This document shows, piece after piece, positions 22,561 through 32,785 of a DNA stretch of 64,000 nt. The notes beneath the pieces were generated by a model. That model searched no databases and was not told the origin of the DNA. It saw nothing but the letters and a program-made list of their open reading frames with translations. The position numbers were made by a program, and so were the translations under genes. Source of the DNA: Plutella xylostella (taxonomy: Eukaryota > Arthropoda > Insecta > Lepidoptera > Plutellidae); contig NC_064006.1 of the NCBI RefSeq assembly GCF_932276165.1, positions 5,284,501 to 5,348,500 on the forward strand, written 5' to 3'. The first letter of the stretch is position 1; each line of letters starts with the position of its first letter.

Positions 22561-23246
22561 TAAATGTAAATGTAATGAGGATATGATATGGGCTTTTTAC
22601 ACCTGAAATAAAGATATATTATTATTATGTTGTGTCTTTACCATCACGGGACCATGGGGTCCCGGGCATTAAGAAGGCGTGCATGGGGCCGAAGCCAACA
22701 TGTAGAGGCCCGTTTGACAACATTAATCTATATGAAATGTGACACCAACCGGCGATTTTCCATGTGTAAACTATAGAGTAAACCCAAGGAAAATCCCCGG
22801 TTAGTGCAGGACTATTGTAGGATATGGAGAAAACTAATACAGGGCTATGGAAGGGGGTGCTAAATGGACTGGGTAACTGGGACTATAGAAGGACTATGGC
22901 CCCTGACTGACCTATATGTTTCACACACGGATAAAAAGGCAGGGGGTGACTCGCACACACATTAAATGGGCCCCCCAAAACAGTCGCTAGCACATTACAG
23001 TGACGTAGCAACAAGGGGGCAACATGGCATGAGGTGCTGAGGGTGGAGAGGTATACCAAGGCTCTCAGAGCAATCGCGGATGCCGGTCAAGACCCCTACA
23101 AGCACTTACTGGATATACATCCTTCCTCCGAGCATTTCTGCTCTAGCGGTACACCACTCAAGCCAGCCAATGAAGGCAAGCAAGAGGTGGGAGATCCTGT
23201 TCCTCGTCAGTGTTCACTCTAGACAACCAATTATTATTATTATTAA
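22561..23246 (+). repeat. Probable LINE 3' ends with (ATT)n tails
   Basis: 22561-22624 ends CACCTGAAATAAAGATATAT and a short (ATT)n run. The following 600 bp, including GACCATGGGGTCCCGGGCAT and a block around GGATATACATCCTTCCTCC, ends in (TTA)n at 23230-23246. Both look like retroposed 3' regions. The short frames at 23034-23262 are not convincing genes. Confidence 0.45.
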
Positions 23247-23507
23247 AACAAACCCTAGCTGACCTAACTAAGAAGAAAAATTTAATAACTGTAAATCTAA
23301 TGTTTTTTTTTTGTAAAATCCTTACTTTCTTCACAAAATACAACATAACTTTTGATTGGGTGAAATGATTAAGAACGCTATCAGCAAATACAAATACCGC
23401 GAAAGGAAGAAACCTAGAAAGGCATTACAATTTGATCACCTAAGTACACTTGAAAACATAATACGTTTACATAATAATAACTACACAGTACCTCTAACAC
23501 GGCTCGT

Positions 23508-23650
23508 ATGGGTCGATTACACCTAACGAGTACAGTGGTGAGACAGTATTCTCGGCCGATCCTCGACCAATGAACGGCTAGCAAGTGACCGAGTGCGCGG
23601 CCGAGGCTACTATGACTCGCCACTGTACTCGTTAGGTGTAATCGACCCAT
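23508..23650. mobile_element. MITE with about 35-bp TIRs (ATGGGTCGATTACACCTAAC)
   Basis: ATGGGTCGATTACACCTAAC continuing through GAGTACAGTGG is mirrored by the complement ending at 23650. An inner inverted pair CTCGGCCG/CGGCCGAG lies between them. Non-coding, 143 bp. Confidence 0.85.
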
Positions 23651-23756
23651 TATACCTTGTTTCACGGGGAAAGACATCTGACAGGACCCTTATTACATTC
23701 GAATAAGGGAAGTTTTTGCTTGTATCAGCTGTCTTTCCTCGTGAAAAAAGGTATAG
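23651..23756. mobile_element. MITE with TATACCTT-TTTCACG TIR, abutting its neighbour
   Basis: TATACCTTGTTTCACGGGGA at the left matches, in inverted orientation, the right end TCCTCGTGAAAAAAGGTATA. The centre holds an ATTCGAAT dyad. It begins right where the preceding MITE ends. Confidence 0.75.
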
Positions 23757-24050
23757 GCAACCGGCGGCTTAAAAACGTAAGTTTGTATGTCCCCACCCTG
23801 ACTCGAGACGGCCTGGTAGCAATTTCAGATACCGCACTATCGCTACAAATTGAACTGAAAAAATATTGAAAAATTGTGACAGCTAATATGGGTTCACTTT
23901 TAGTTCAGAACTTAATTTTTTGCCACTTACCTTGTAATATTTTTTTGGGGATGTCCCTGGGAATTTTAAATATGGAAAGAAAAATGAAAAGAAAATGTAG
24001 TACATAGGTATAATAATCTGTAGATAAATCCGTCCGTAGTTCAGCTAGCT

Positions 24051-24204
24051 TTAGCTCCAATTTCTCCATAGTCGGTTAGATCGTAATAAACCAGGGAAAG
24101 TTTCATCAATTATACGTCATCTCCATACTAAATTCTTGACAGATGTGACAAAGTCAAGCAATAATCCCTGGTTATGTTCTAAACCACTATGGCGAAATTG
24201 GCAT
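24051..24204. mobile_element. Palindromic MITE, CCATAGTCGGTTA family, copy 3
   Basis: CTCCAATTTCTCCATAGTCG at the left and ACCACTATGGCGAAATTGG at the right bracket the shared core ACGTCATCTCCATACTAAAT. Confidence 0.8.
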
Positions 24205-24214
24205 TTAGTGATCA

Positions 24215-24400
24215 AAACTGATTACCTATTGAAGTTAGACAACACAAATGGCAAATCATTGGATGGGTGACCAATGTCAAGTGGTTGTTTTCAGGTTGCT
24301 TCCGTACTTCGGATGGCAGCCGTGGGTTCCGGTGGCTGTTTCGGCCGCAGTCGTAAAGCCTGGTCAGAAACCTTCAGGCAGCTTGAAAACATCTTACAGT
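24215..24400 (+). repeat. Probable 5S rRNA-derived retroposon
   Basis: Contains TTGGATGGGTGACCA, which resembles the internal control region of 5S rRNA, then TGCTTCCGTACTTCGGATGG. 5S-headed SINEs are known in insects. It is too diverged to be a 5S gene, and I assign the origin tentatively. Confidence 0.4.
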
Positions 24401-24434
24401 ATTTTTAAAGCCATGCCTAGATTCTAATGGTATA

Positions 24435-24575
24435 TTAGATAGATAGATAGATAGAGTAGTCTTTATTTGTACGCCAAGAAATAATTAACATATTTACATA
24501 GACACTAAACTAGGGTACAAAAGTCGATCTTATCGCTTATGGATCTCTTCCAGACAACCTTTATATTATGAAGGT
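24435..24575 (-). repeat. Retroposon tail repeat (AAGGTTGTCTGG family), minus copy
   Basis: Read on the minus strand it has AAGGTTGTCTGGAAGAGATC, the AAGCGATAAGATCG hairpin and a (CTAT)n tail at 24440-24460. Confidence 0.7.
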
Positions 24576-24779
24576 TTAATGTAATTTCTCGGTGTTGGTG
24601 ACAAACACTTTAGCCACACTACTTATAATTTGTCACCATGGTGAAAGGATTGAAGTGATGAATTTATAAAAATTGGTATTCATATTTACGAGCCTAATCG
24701 AGGGACGTATAACCTGTTCATTAGTCATTACACGTCTGGCGCACCCTGGGCTAGTAGCACGGGGCGCATTTATGACGTC

Positions 24780-25755
24780 CCTCGAGCTATAATCCTCCAA
24801 AATTGAAACTCAATAGAAACTATTTTTGATGATGCCAAAAAATTGTCGTGAAATAGTCATAAATAGTCGTGTTTTCCAAAAAAATAGTCGTATCATACTT
24901 TCGGAGTTAGAGCTATACTTTATGGAGGATTATAGCTGGAGGTCTCCAGCTATAATCCTCCAGCCTCTGCAGAACAAACGGTAAGGCCTATCGACTTGGT
25001 TAAGGTCTCAAAAAATAGTCGTGAAATAGTCGTAATGACATGCCAAATTTCAGAAATAGTCGTCAAAAGATAGCAGAGATATAAAGGTACTTTGCTGCAG
25101 CCCTGGTGGAGGATTATAGCTGGAGGTTTTGAAAATATCGAATATCTTTGGAACTACTATGACTATCGGATTGAATTATGTCTCAAAAAATAGTCGTGAA
25201 ATAGTCGCTTCTATTTATTATAATTTTAAGCTTGATAAAAGCTGTTAAATAATGATATCAAATTCTTCATACAAATCAAAGTGGACGAGAATGCCAAAGC
25301 AAGCCAGTACACAAAAATAATAGCACCGTAGCATTGAAGTACTCATGTCGAATTTATCTATAAATCATTTATTTCGTCATACTTTGCATCAATAGTATCT
25401 AAACTAATCTTGGGTATGACATTTTATTGCTTTTGCTCTTAGCCTTTACCTTACTGTGTACAGAGAAAACGTATGCCTATACACGCACACATTTATCTCT
25501 GTTATCTTGACAAACGATAGCGATGACGACTACGGCGATGTAGTACCTAGGTCAGTTATTGTCATCCCTTACTATCCCGTGATCAGACAAATATTGCTAT
25601 CCTTGTCTCCTTTCTAACCGGCATGCATCGCACGCATAGAACGCGTGAGCGACCGCATAACATCTTGACAAGCTATAGCAAACCGGTATTTATTACGTCC
25701 CTTATGTGACCGCCGCCGCGCGCCGCCACCGGTGAAGTTGGGGTTAGTATTTTGC
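24780..25755 (+). repeat. Left inverted arm of the 5.9-kb element
   Basis: Pairs with 29725-30712. Notable contents are ATAGTCGT motif clusters at 24841-24902, 25011-25062 and 25187-25208, and paired GGAGGATTATAGCTGGAGG motifs at about 24925-24963 and 25107-25127. The inner end is CpG-rich (CCGCCGCCGCGCGCCGCCAC). Confidence 0.85.
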
Positions 25756-26344
25756 ATGTTTTGTTTGATAATTTGCATTATACATACAGTTTAGTGCAAA
25801 CTATGGTCACGATCGGTGTTATTTTTGGTTGTTAAAATATTGTGAGTGCTCTATACGCAAATGAATATTCAAGATGTTATATTCTAAAAGATATTAGTGG
25901 ATGCAGATAAGAGTGTTTAGTGAGTGCTATGTTTGAATATTGCAAGTAAGTATCCTTTTTAATACTCAATATCAAAGCAAGCCATCCCATTTTGTTATGC
26001 TCAGCTTATTTATTAACATGATTTTTTATTGAAGTAACGTAGCCAAATTATTTTTTTAATATCTATGCTTTATATGTATGGGGATTGTTATTAAATTAGC
26101 AATTTTACACTATGAGCGAGTAAATTGTGCATACATGCAATCAAGGCATTCATGTACACACGGCAACGTTAAATGGTTGGCAGGGCACACTAACGTAGGT
26201 AGTGTATGTGTGTGTCAGCGACATCAACGTAATTATTTAGTTATGGGCAACCCACACACGGATATTGTAAGCATGTAGTTGTGCCAGTGACAATGATTCA
26301 TTGTTTTTATGATATGAAGCAAAATTTTGCAATGCATTGTAATA

Positions 26345-26418
26345 GGTTAAATGGCTCAGTTGGTATGATACAATACTTACAATAATCGGTATGGTGGTTC
26401 AAATCCCACTGAACTTAC
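26345..26418 (+). other. tRNA-like sequence, left subterminal region
   Basis: A perfect box A match (TGGCTCAGTTGG) is followed 32 bases later by box B (GGTTCAAATCC), with GTGG/CCAC pairing around the T-loop. Spacing is as in a tRNA. AGGTTAA at the 5' side can partly pair with TGAACTT at the 3' side. The D and anticodon stems pair poorly, so it is a tRNA-derived or decayed sequence and not a confident gene. Confidence 0.5.
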
Positions 26419-26789
26419 AATATTCCTTTTTTGTTTTTTTTTTATAGATTTCATTTATTTTTTAATATGGCTAATAATAGTATTGTAGTATATACGAATA
26501 AAAGCAACACAGAAAGTAAATGAAAAATTTTTCAATTAGCAGTTTTAAATCATAATAAACATCAGAAAAGAATGGACTGGCTGTTTTACTAAAGTAAATA
26601 GGCAAGTCATTAGTTATATGAATCAACATGTTAATTAGCTAGAAATAAGATAACTTATTCCAACCTCAGTAACAATAACATCATTAACACATTGGCTTAC
26701 CCATAATTGTAAATAATAATAAGTAGGTATTTAACAAAATAACTAAAATCTTATACAAATGGAAAAATAAAAATTACTGAGCTAACCCC

Positions 26790-27400
26790 ATAACTATAAT
26801 TTTCACCACTTTTTCGCCATAATATCTTAACATCCATCCTTGTCTGACTTAAAGGACTTTTCATCACTAAATATCACCAAATTGTTGCACCAATCAAAGT
26901 TTAAAAAAGTCAGTCGCAAAACGCACTCTGTTTCGACGATGCTGATCGGTTAGAGCAATTTTCTTCGTCGGCCTCCGACAACGCAACCCAGCAGCACGCA
27001 AGTGAACCCGTACGGTTTGTAGGGATAGATTATGTGTTGTGGCCGTAGAACGGGTGCTGCAGAACGGATCAGCGTAATGTGCAGCTACGATTTCTCGATG
27101 CCGTGGTGATGCATCCGTATAGACGACTACTGTCTACATGTCCCGAATCTGCGTAACCAGATTGAACAGTTCTCCTCTGCAAATAAAAAAAACAAATACT
27201 TAGCTTATACAAATACAAATATTCTAACAGTCAAATAAAATATTTACAATTCTATGTTACTTACCGTTAAACATCTTGCGATTTCACTAATTGTAATGTT
27301 TTGTTCAAATAAATACGATTATCTCCGCCTTTTTGAACATGGTTAAGTGACTTTCCATACTGACTGCGAAGATAAATAAATTAAATTGACAAATCACAAA
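26790..27400 (-). pseudogene. Tc1-like transposase remnant with an apparent intron
   Basis: Pieces of a Tc1-family transposase are readable on the minus strand across several frames. An N-terminal helix-turn-helix block (ITISEIARCLTRRTVQ) spans a likely intron at about 27183-27266, with GTAAGT and a polypyrimidine-CAG acceptor. The second DNA-binding block (LQTVRVHLRAAGLRCRRPTK, then IALTDQHRRNRVRFATDF) follows. Around 26830-26880 comes VIFSDEKSFKSDKDG with a catalytic Asp of the DDE domain. Stops and frameshifts separate the blocks, and the C-terminal half is absent. Function is lost. Confidence 0.7.
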
Positions 27401-27635
27401 GTGAATCACTTTGCAGACGCAGAGGTGAATTGTCACTAAAACTAAAAACAAATTTCGTTTATTCATATTGTATGAGGGTAGAATGGTTTTAATTCTCAAA
27501 TGAAGAACGAATCATATATTTTTGGCGAAGAGAAATAGTCGACAGCTATGCAGCTTGTAGTCATTTGTCAGTTTCAAATATATTAATTTTATACTCAACA
27601 GCGTTGAATTAGTTAAATACTCGTAAAAATAACCA

Positions 27636-27711
27636 TGCGTGGACTCGAACTCACGACCTATGTTTCATTAGTCTAACATTCTACCAATGAGCTACGAAGT
27701 GTATAGACACA
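27636..27711 (-). other. tRNA-like sequence, right subterminal region
   Basis: On the minus strand TAGCTCATTGGTAG (box A) is followed 32 bases later by GTTCGAGTCC (box B), with tRNA-like spacing. A TGAAGCAAAATTT block precedes it, as it does the left copy. The acceptor stem does not pair, so it is not predicted to be a functional tRNA. Confidence 0.5.
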
Positions 27712-27963
27712 GGTAGTGAAATTTTGCTTCACATCAATTTTATAACTATTTCACTAACACTACCGGTTGATATTTTTATGTCACAGCTGGTATACGGGCG
27801 TTTGCCTACGCACAAACTCGTTTGTGTTGTTGTGTGTGTGTGTGTGTGGTTTGTTACTGGTGTGTAAACCGATTTCTGCGTTTATGCACACATAGACAAC
27901 GTTAGTGTGCACACATACACTACGTTAGTGTGCCCTGCCAACCATTTGACGTTGCCGTGTGTA

Positions 27964-29724
27964 CATATCTTAGTAGATACGAAAATATGTGGGTATCATC
28001 GATTACCTACATATGGTAGTCCTGGTTAAATGTGGATATTTACCCCTCAATAGCAAAAAAGGCGTTATTGTTTGTATTTCTGAATGAAACTAGGCAAATA
28101 AATATATGTATTAAAAAAAAATATGTGTAACCTACCTATAAGCCTACCCATTATTATTTCAGGTGAAAACGCAGCCTATCGATGTAATGCGCCGATAAAT
28201 TATCATGACTCCATTGATGTAATGCGCTTAAAAACTGCAATGGCTCCGAATACATGATTACCAGATAACAAATCCTGGGTAAGAATTTATCACTATTTTC
28301 ATATGGTATTGTGCTTATGCTAGGCCTATACAGTGTTGTGGTGCTGAAGTTGATAAAGTTATAACAGCCAATTTACTTGTCAAAACTCATTTGTACCTAT
28401 CAGTTACAAGCGACAAAAACGTGTTTCTGAACTAAATACCTATGTAAGTAATTCACACCCTGTGAAATTTCATACAAGTTTCAAACGCACCGTCCGACCA
28501 AACCGGTTTTGGACAAAAGCCAAATTGTTTTCTCAGCTATCTCTTTCGCTCAAAAACAATAGAGGTCGGTTATGGGACATATATATTGAAAAAGGCGAAT
28601 ACACTAATGAACAGTATTTCTACTCTACCCTTTTCGCACAAAAGTTCGCAGTTTCAAGTAATTGTTGCAATAAGTTACTGATAAGAAATTTTACTCCACT
28701 GTTTGCTGTGGTCTCCAAATGACAATAAATTACCAAACAAATAGTCTAGGTGAAATAACGTTATTATTACTCGTATCTACCTACTCGTATATAATATATA
28801 TATATGTATAAAATATTTAAAAAAAACAAATATTTTTATTAATAAGACGTTAATTTGCCTTATTTTATTTTCAGCACAGCTTACGTGTGTTCTTCAATAA
28901 CGTCGCAAGCTACAGTGGCTGTTGATAATTTTTGCAAGTTCTACACCTACAGGATTCAGTTATCTGGGCATTATAGATACCCTATAATCACCTACGAAGT
29001 TATTTAGGTATATTTATTAAAACCATTATACAAGGTGTGGCAAAAAGGGTATACTAAGCTGAAAGCTACATGTGCAGCATGGTATATCTAAGCCCGAAAC
29101 TGAAAACAGAATTTAAATATTCGCTAAAAAAATATATCATTTTTCATAGAAACTTAGTTGGTCACGTGACTTTTTACAATGGAGAATAAAAATAATTAAA
29201 TCCTAATCTACCTAAAGATTGTTTAATGAATAACTTAAGTATAAATAAAACAACTTTCGGCCTGTGATTGTAATTAAATGAGTTATATTTCATTATGACA
29301 ATAACCGTGATTATACTTACCTAAACCTACTAATGAACAATCTGTGATTACTTCAACTTAAGCTTATTATGATATAGGGCTAGAAAATAATTATTTTTTA
29401 ATAGTGAAATAATTACATATTTAAGTTCATACCATGTTTTTTTTATTGAACTACGTCAATATTATATTATTACTTAGCAATAAAATAACTGTGATAATTT
29501 TAAATTAAACTAAATATGTTTATAGGTAATAGTCAAATAATACTGAGATAATTGTATGAAACCTAATCTACCTAAAGATTGTTTAATGAATAACTTAAGT
29601 ATAAATAAAAGAACATTCGGCCGGTGATTGTAATTAAATGAGTTATATTTCAAACACCGTATTTTATTCTTATCGCTTGAGTGCTACCCTGTACTGCGTC
29701 TTCAATAAAACTAATCCCAATTTC
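27964..29724. other. Interior of the giant element, unassigned
   Basis: No family recognised. 28462-28722 (plus) holds an 86-codon frame with no known motif. Around 29027-29200 is sequence related to the CAGGGTGTTGCAAA repeat, including a GTCACGTGAC block. An 88-bp segment at 29205-29293 is repeated at 29562-29651 with few differences. Confidence 0.45.
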
Positions 29725-30712
29725 ACCGGCGGAGGTGGCGGCCACATCAACGCTAATAAAAAAACAAGACAGCACTATTTGTGTGATCCCGGGATAGTAA
29801 GGGACGTAATAAATACCGGTTTGCTATAGCTTGTCAAGATGTTATGCGGTCGCTCACGCGTTCTATGCGTGCGATGCATGCCGGTTAGAAAGGAGACAAG
29901 GATAGCAATATTTGTCTGATCACGGGATAGTAAGGGATGACAATAACTGACCTAGGTACTACATCGCCGTAGTCGTCATCGCTATCGTTTGTCAAGATAA
30001 CAGAGATAAATGTGTGCGTGTATAGGCATACGTTTTCTCTGTACACAGTAAGGTAAAGGCTAAGAGCAAAAGCAATAAAATGTCATACCCAAGATTAGTT
30101 TAGATACTATTGATGCAAAGTATGACGAAATAAATGATTTATAGATAAATTCGACATGAGTACTTCAATGCTACGGTGCTATTATTTTTGTGTACTGGCT
30201 TGCTTTGGCATTCTCGTCCACTTTGATTTGTATGAAGAATTTGATATCATTATTTAACAGCTTTTATCAAGCTTAAAATTATAATAAATAGAAGCGACTA
30301 TTTTTTGAGACATAATTCAATCCGATAGTCATAGTAGTTCCAAAGATATTCGATATTTTCAAAACCTCCAGCTATAATCCTCCACCAGGGCTGCAGCAAA
30401 GTACCTTTATATCTCTGCTATCTTTTGACGACTATTTCTGAAATTTGGCATGTCATTACGACTATTTCACGACTATTTTTTGAGACCTTAACCAAGTCGA
30501 TAGGCCTTACCGTTTGTTCTGCAGAGGCTGGAGGATTATAGCTGGAGACCTCCAGCTATAATCCTCCATAAAGTATAGCTCTAACTCCGAAAGTATGATA
30601 CGACTATTTTTTTGGAAAGCACGACTATTTATGACTATTTCACGACTATTTTTTGGCATCATCAGAATTAGTTTCTATTGAGTTTAAATTTTGGAGGATT
30701 ATAGCTGGAGGC
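29725..30712 (-). repeat. Right inverted arm of the 5.9-kb element
   Basis: Reverse complement of 24780-25755 with near identity. Relative to the left arm it carries about 50 extra bases at about 29763-29810 and a few substitutions. The same ATAGTCGT clusters and GGAGGATTATAGCTGGAGG motifs are present. Confidence 0.85.
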
Positions 30713-31016
30713 ACGTCATTTATGGCGTGACATAAGTTTTGCATCGTGCTCACCCACATCGCGCAGCCTCAAGAGCGAGCGCGACGGAGAACTTTTGCCA
30801 CGTCTTAAATGCGCCCCGTGCTAGTCCTTCTGAGCAGTCAGCGACTGAGGCTTATCTCACTGGCAAGCCTTTCACCACGGTGAAAAAGTATAGTCTAGCT
30901 CTATAAGCCTTCATGGTGAATCATCAGAATGACTAAATCTCATAATAATAATAATATGATAGGAAGAAAGTATGGTAGAAATAAAATTCAAAACATAAAT
31001 AGGTATACTAATAAAT

Positions 31017-31022
31017 TTTATT
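31017..31022 (-). terminator. tin: Polyadenylation signal of tinman
   Basis: AATAAA on the minus strand, about 230 bases past the tinman stop codon and about 300 bases before the end of the giant TIR element. It is the first canonical hexamer downstream of the stop, so it is the likely transcript end. Confidence 0.5.
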
Positions 31023-31250
31023 TACAAAAATACAACTAAAACTTTGGCACGATAATCTTATTGCACAAAAATGCAAAACTTAATACTGTAACATTATTAA
31101 AATAAAAAAAATACTTTGGTTCAGTCTATGGCACTTACGGTAAACTTAAAAGATTTCTGAAAAACTGTTTCATAATCAAGTTAACGACGATAGTACATTA
31201 TCAAACATTCCAGAAATAAGACGAATACTTAGATTAAATCTTTATAGCAA

Positions 31251-32785
31251 TTAACAACAAATATATTCGTTACTGGGATAATATTTTCTCTCATCGGAAC
31301 TACCACTGTAAAGCCTACTTTGATACAATTTGTATTCTTCAGTGGTATTAACCGATACATTGTTAGGGTACAAGTCAGTACCCTGACTGACACTATCACT
31401 TAGCTCTAATTCGTTTGTATAATACTTGTGTTCCTCGAAGTCCATACTTCCATCAAAGTAGGCATTGCCTTCAGAAATCTGAGTATCGTTTTCGGGACAT
31501 CTTTTGTAATCGTACAAGTTACTAGCTTTAACCTTATTCTCGGCTCTGTAAAGCTTTCTTTCCGTTGGCCGGTGCGGTTTTGCGTCGGTGGAGGTGGACA
31601 CTTCTGGTGACTTGACTCTTTTGCTCTTGTACCTTCGGTTCTGGAACCAGATCTTCACTTGTGTGGGAGAGAGAAAGAGAGCTTTGGCGAGTTCCTCTCT
31701 TTCTGGCGCGGAGAGGTACTTCTGGGTTCGAAACCTCTTTTCCAGCTCATGGACCTGTGTCTGTGAGAACAGGATTCGTGGTTTTCTTTTGATCTTCTTT
31801 TCTTTCTTCTCTTGTTTTGCGGGGACTGGGGGCGTTCCTGTCGGTGAAAGAAGAACCTTGTTAGATAATCTAGATTTCAGTGTAAAATAAAGTTTTAAAG
31901 GTGAGTTAGTTTCGTCACAGTGAGAAAGGCTAGTCCAGCTTTAATGTTTATCCTCAACTTGCCAATAAGAATAGTGATAGAAAGGTTTATAGGTAATCAT
32001 TACTATCAAGTGATTATAAAAAAACTTCAACATTCAGTGCAAAGACTTATATAAAAAAACTAAAATTTTGCATCACTAGACATGATACCTTAACTACAAT
32101 TCATTAAACATTCGATCTCATATTTTCAATCGATTAAACTACCTACATCCATACAAAACAATTGCAACAAGTCTATCAACAAAACAAAAAACTTACGTGT
32201 AATTTTGGTCGCCTCTGCTGCCGCCACTGGGTTCACGTACGCTGCACACACATCTTCACTTTCACCACTATCCGCCTTCAATGGACCAGGAACCTCCGCA
32301 TTTTCCACCTTATGCACTTCGGGAGCCACTAAACCGTACTGTTCGTAGCTCGGATAGAAGTTATGACCATAATACCCCGTGTAGTACTCAATTTTCGGGT
32401 CGTGATAGGCCTCCTGCCCCCAATACTGCTCCGGTACTGTCCCAGGGTATATTGGCGTGAAGTATTCACCACAATAAGGTTGAGGTTGGCATAACGTAGC
32501 TTCGTAGTCGTACTGGCGTTTCCCACGGTCTAAACTCTTCCACATGTCAAAGCGATCGTATTGACATGGCTGGTTGATGTTCAGGATGTCTTTGACAGAG
32601 AACGGGGTGGTCAAGTGGCTCTGATCTTCAGCCTTTGGTTCCATGTAGACGTCTGCAAATTCTTTGCTCTCTGCCTTCTTGTCATAGTCAGTGTAGAAGT
32701 GTTTTGTTTCGTATTCGCTGTAGTTGTGCTTCACATCGTTGTTGTAGGACGAAGAGATTTCGTTGTGTTGTTCGAAGTGTTCCAT
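31251..32785 (-). CDS. tin: tinman, NK-2 class homeodomain transcription factor
   Basis: Two exons on the minus strand: 32785-32197 and 31837-31251, joined across a 359-bp intron with GTAAGT donor and polypyrimidine-CAG acceptor. The join preserves frame and gives 391 aa. I chose the ATG at 32785 because the codon further upstream in frame is GTG. A TN motif (TPFSVKDILNI) lies at about 60-70. The homeodomain is residues 213-272 with W260, Q262, N263 and Tyr266 (position 54), the NK-2 hallmark. The third helix KIWFQNRRYKSKR resembles Drosophila Tinman more than Vnd or Bagpipe. The N-terminal region is Tyr-rich. Known role of the family: DNA binding in dorsal mesoderm and heart specification. 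It appears intact. Orthology to tin is inferred from motif resemblance, without a tree. Confidence 0.88.

Larger units (their letters stand above)
26157..27961 (-). mobile_element. Tc1-like transposon nested in the giant element
   Basis: TA lies outside both ends (26155-26156 and 27962-27963). Termini are CACACGGCAACGT(T/C)AAATGG continuing through TTGGCAGGGCACACTAACG, inverted. Its length of 1805 bp is in the normal range for Tc1/mariner elements. A decayed transposase gene lies inside on the minus strand. Each subterminal region also holds a tRNA-like sequence in mirrored orientation. Confidence 0.8.
24780..30712. mobile_element. Giant long-TIR element with ~1-kb inverted arms, 5-bp duplications
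   Basis: The sequences at 24780-25755 and 29725-30712 are nearly identical inverted arms. I see only scattered single differences plus a roughly 50-bp insertion near the inner end of the right arm. ACGTC lies directly outside both ends, at 24775-24779 and 30713-30717, and the ends read CCTC(C/G)AGCTATAATCC. Each arm contains about ten ATAGTCGT motifs and four copies of GGAGGATTATAGCTGGAGG in either orientation, including one back-to-back palindrome at 24923-24963. The interior holds a nested Tc1-like transposon and unassigned sequence with no recognisable transposase of its own. The structure is foldback-like. Superfamily unknown. Confidence 0.85.
24756..30822. mobile_element. MITE (AGCACGGGGCGC TIR) split by the 5.9-kb element
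   Basis: The left 24 bp (24756-24779) and right about 105 bp (30718-30822) join into a roughly 129-bp element with inverted ends AGCACGGGGCGCATTTA. The copy at 56265-56381 (117 bp) has the same ends and a similar middle (CTCGCTCT, GCGATGTG, GCGATGCAAAA). This shows independently that the two halves were once contiguous. AGT flanks both outer ends. Confidence 0.7.

Noticed and set aside
25931..28162. Possible first exon and long intron in the giant element (ATGTTTGAATATTGCAA then GTAAGT, acceptor at about 28160)
   Set aside because: The proposed join runs directly into a stop codon, so it does not support a coding gene. It might still be a non-coding transcript.
24635..30905. A possible outermost inverted pair (CACCATGGTGAAAGGATTG and its relative near 30870) outside the split MITE
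   Set aside because: Matching is short and decays quickly, and a similar block occurs alone near 20998, so it is probably a dispersed short repeat.
31588..31890. 100-codon plus-strand frame overlapping the homeobox
   Set aside because: It is the antisense shadow of the tinman homeodomain exon.
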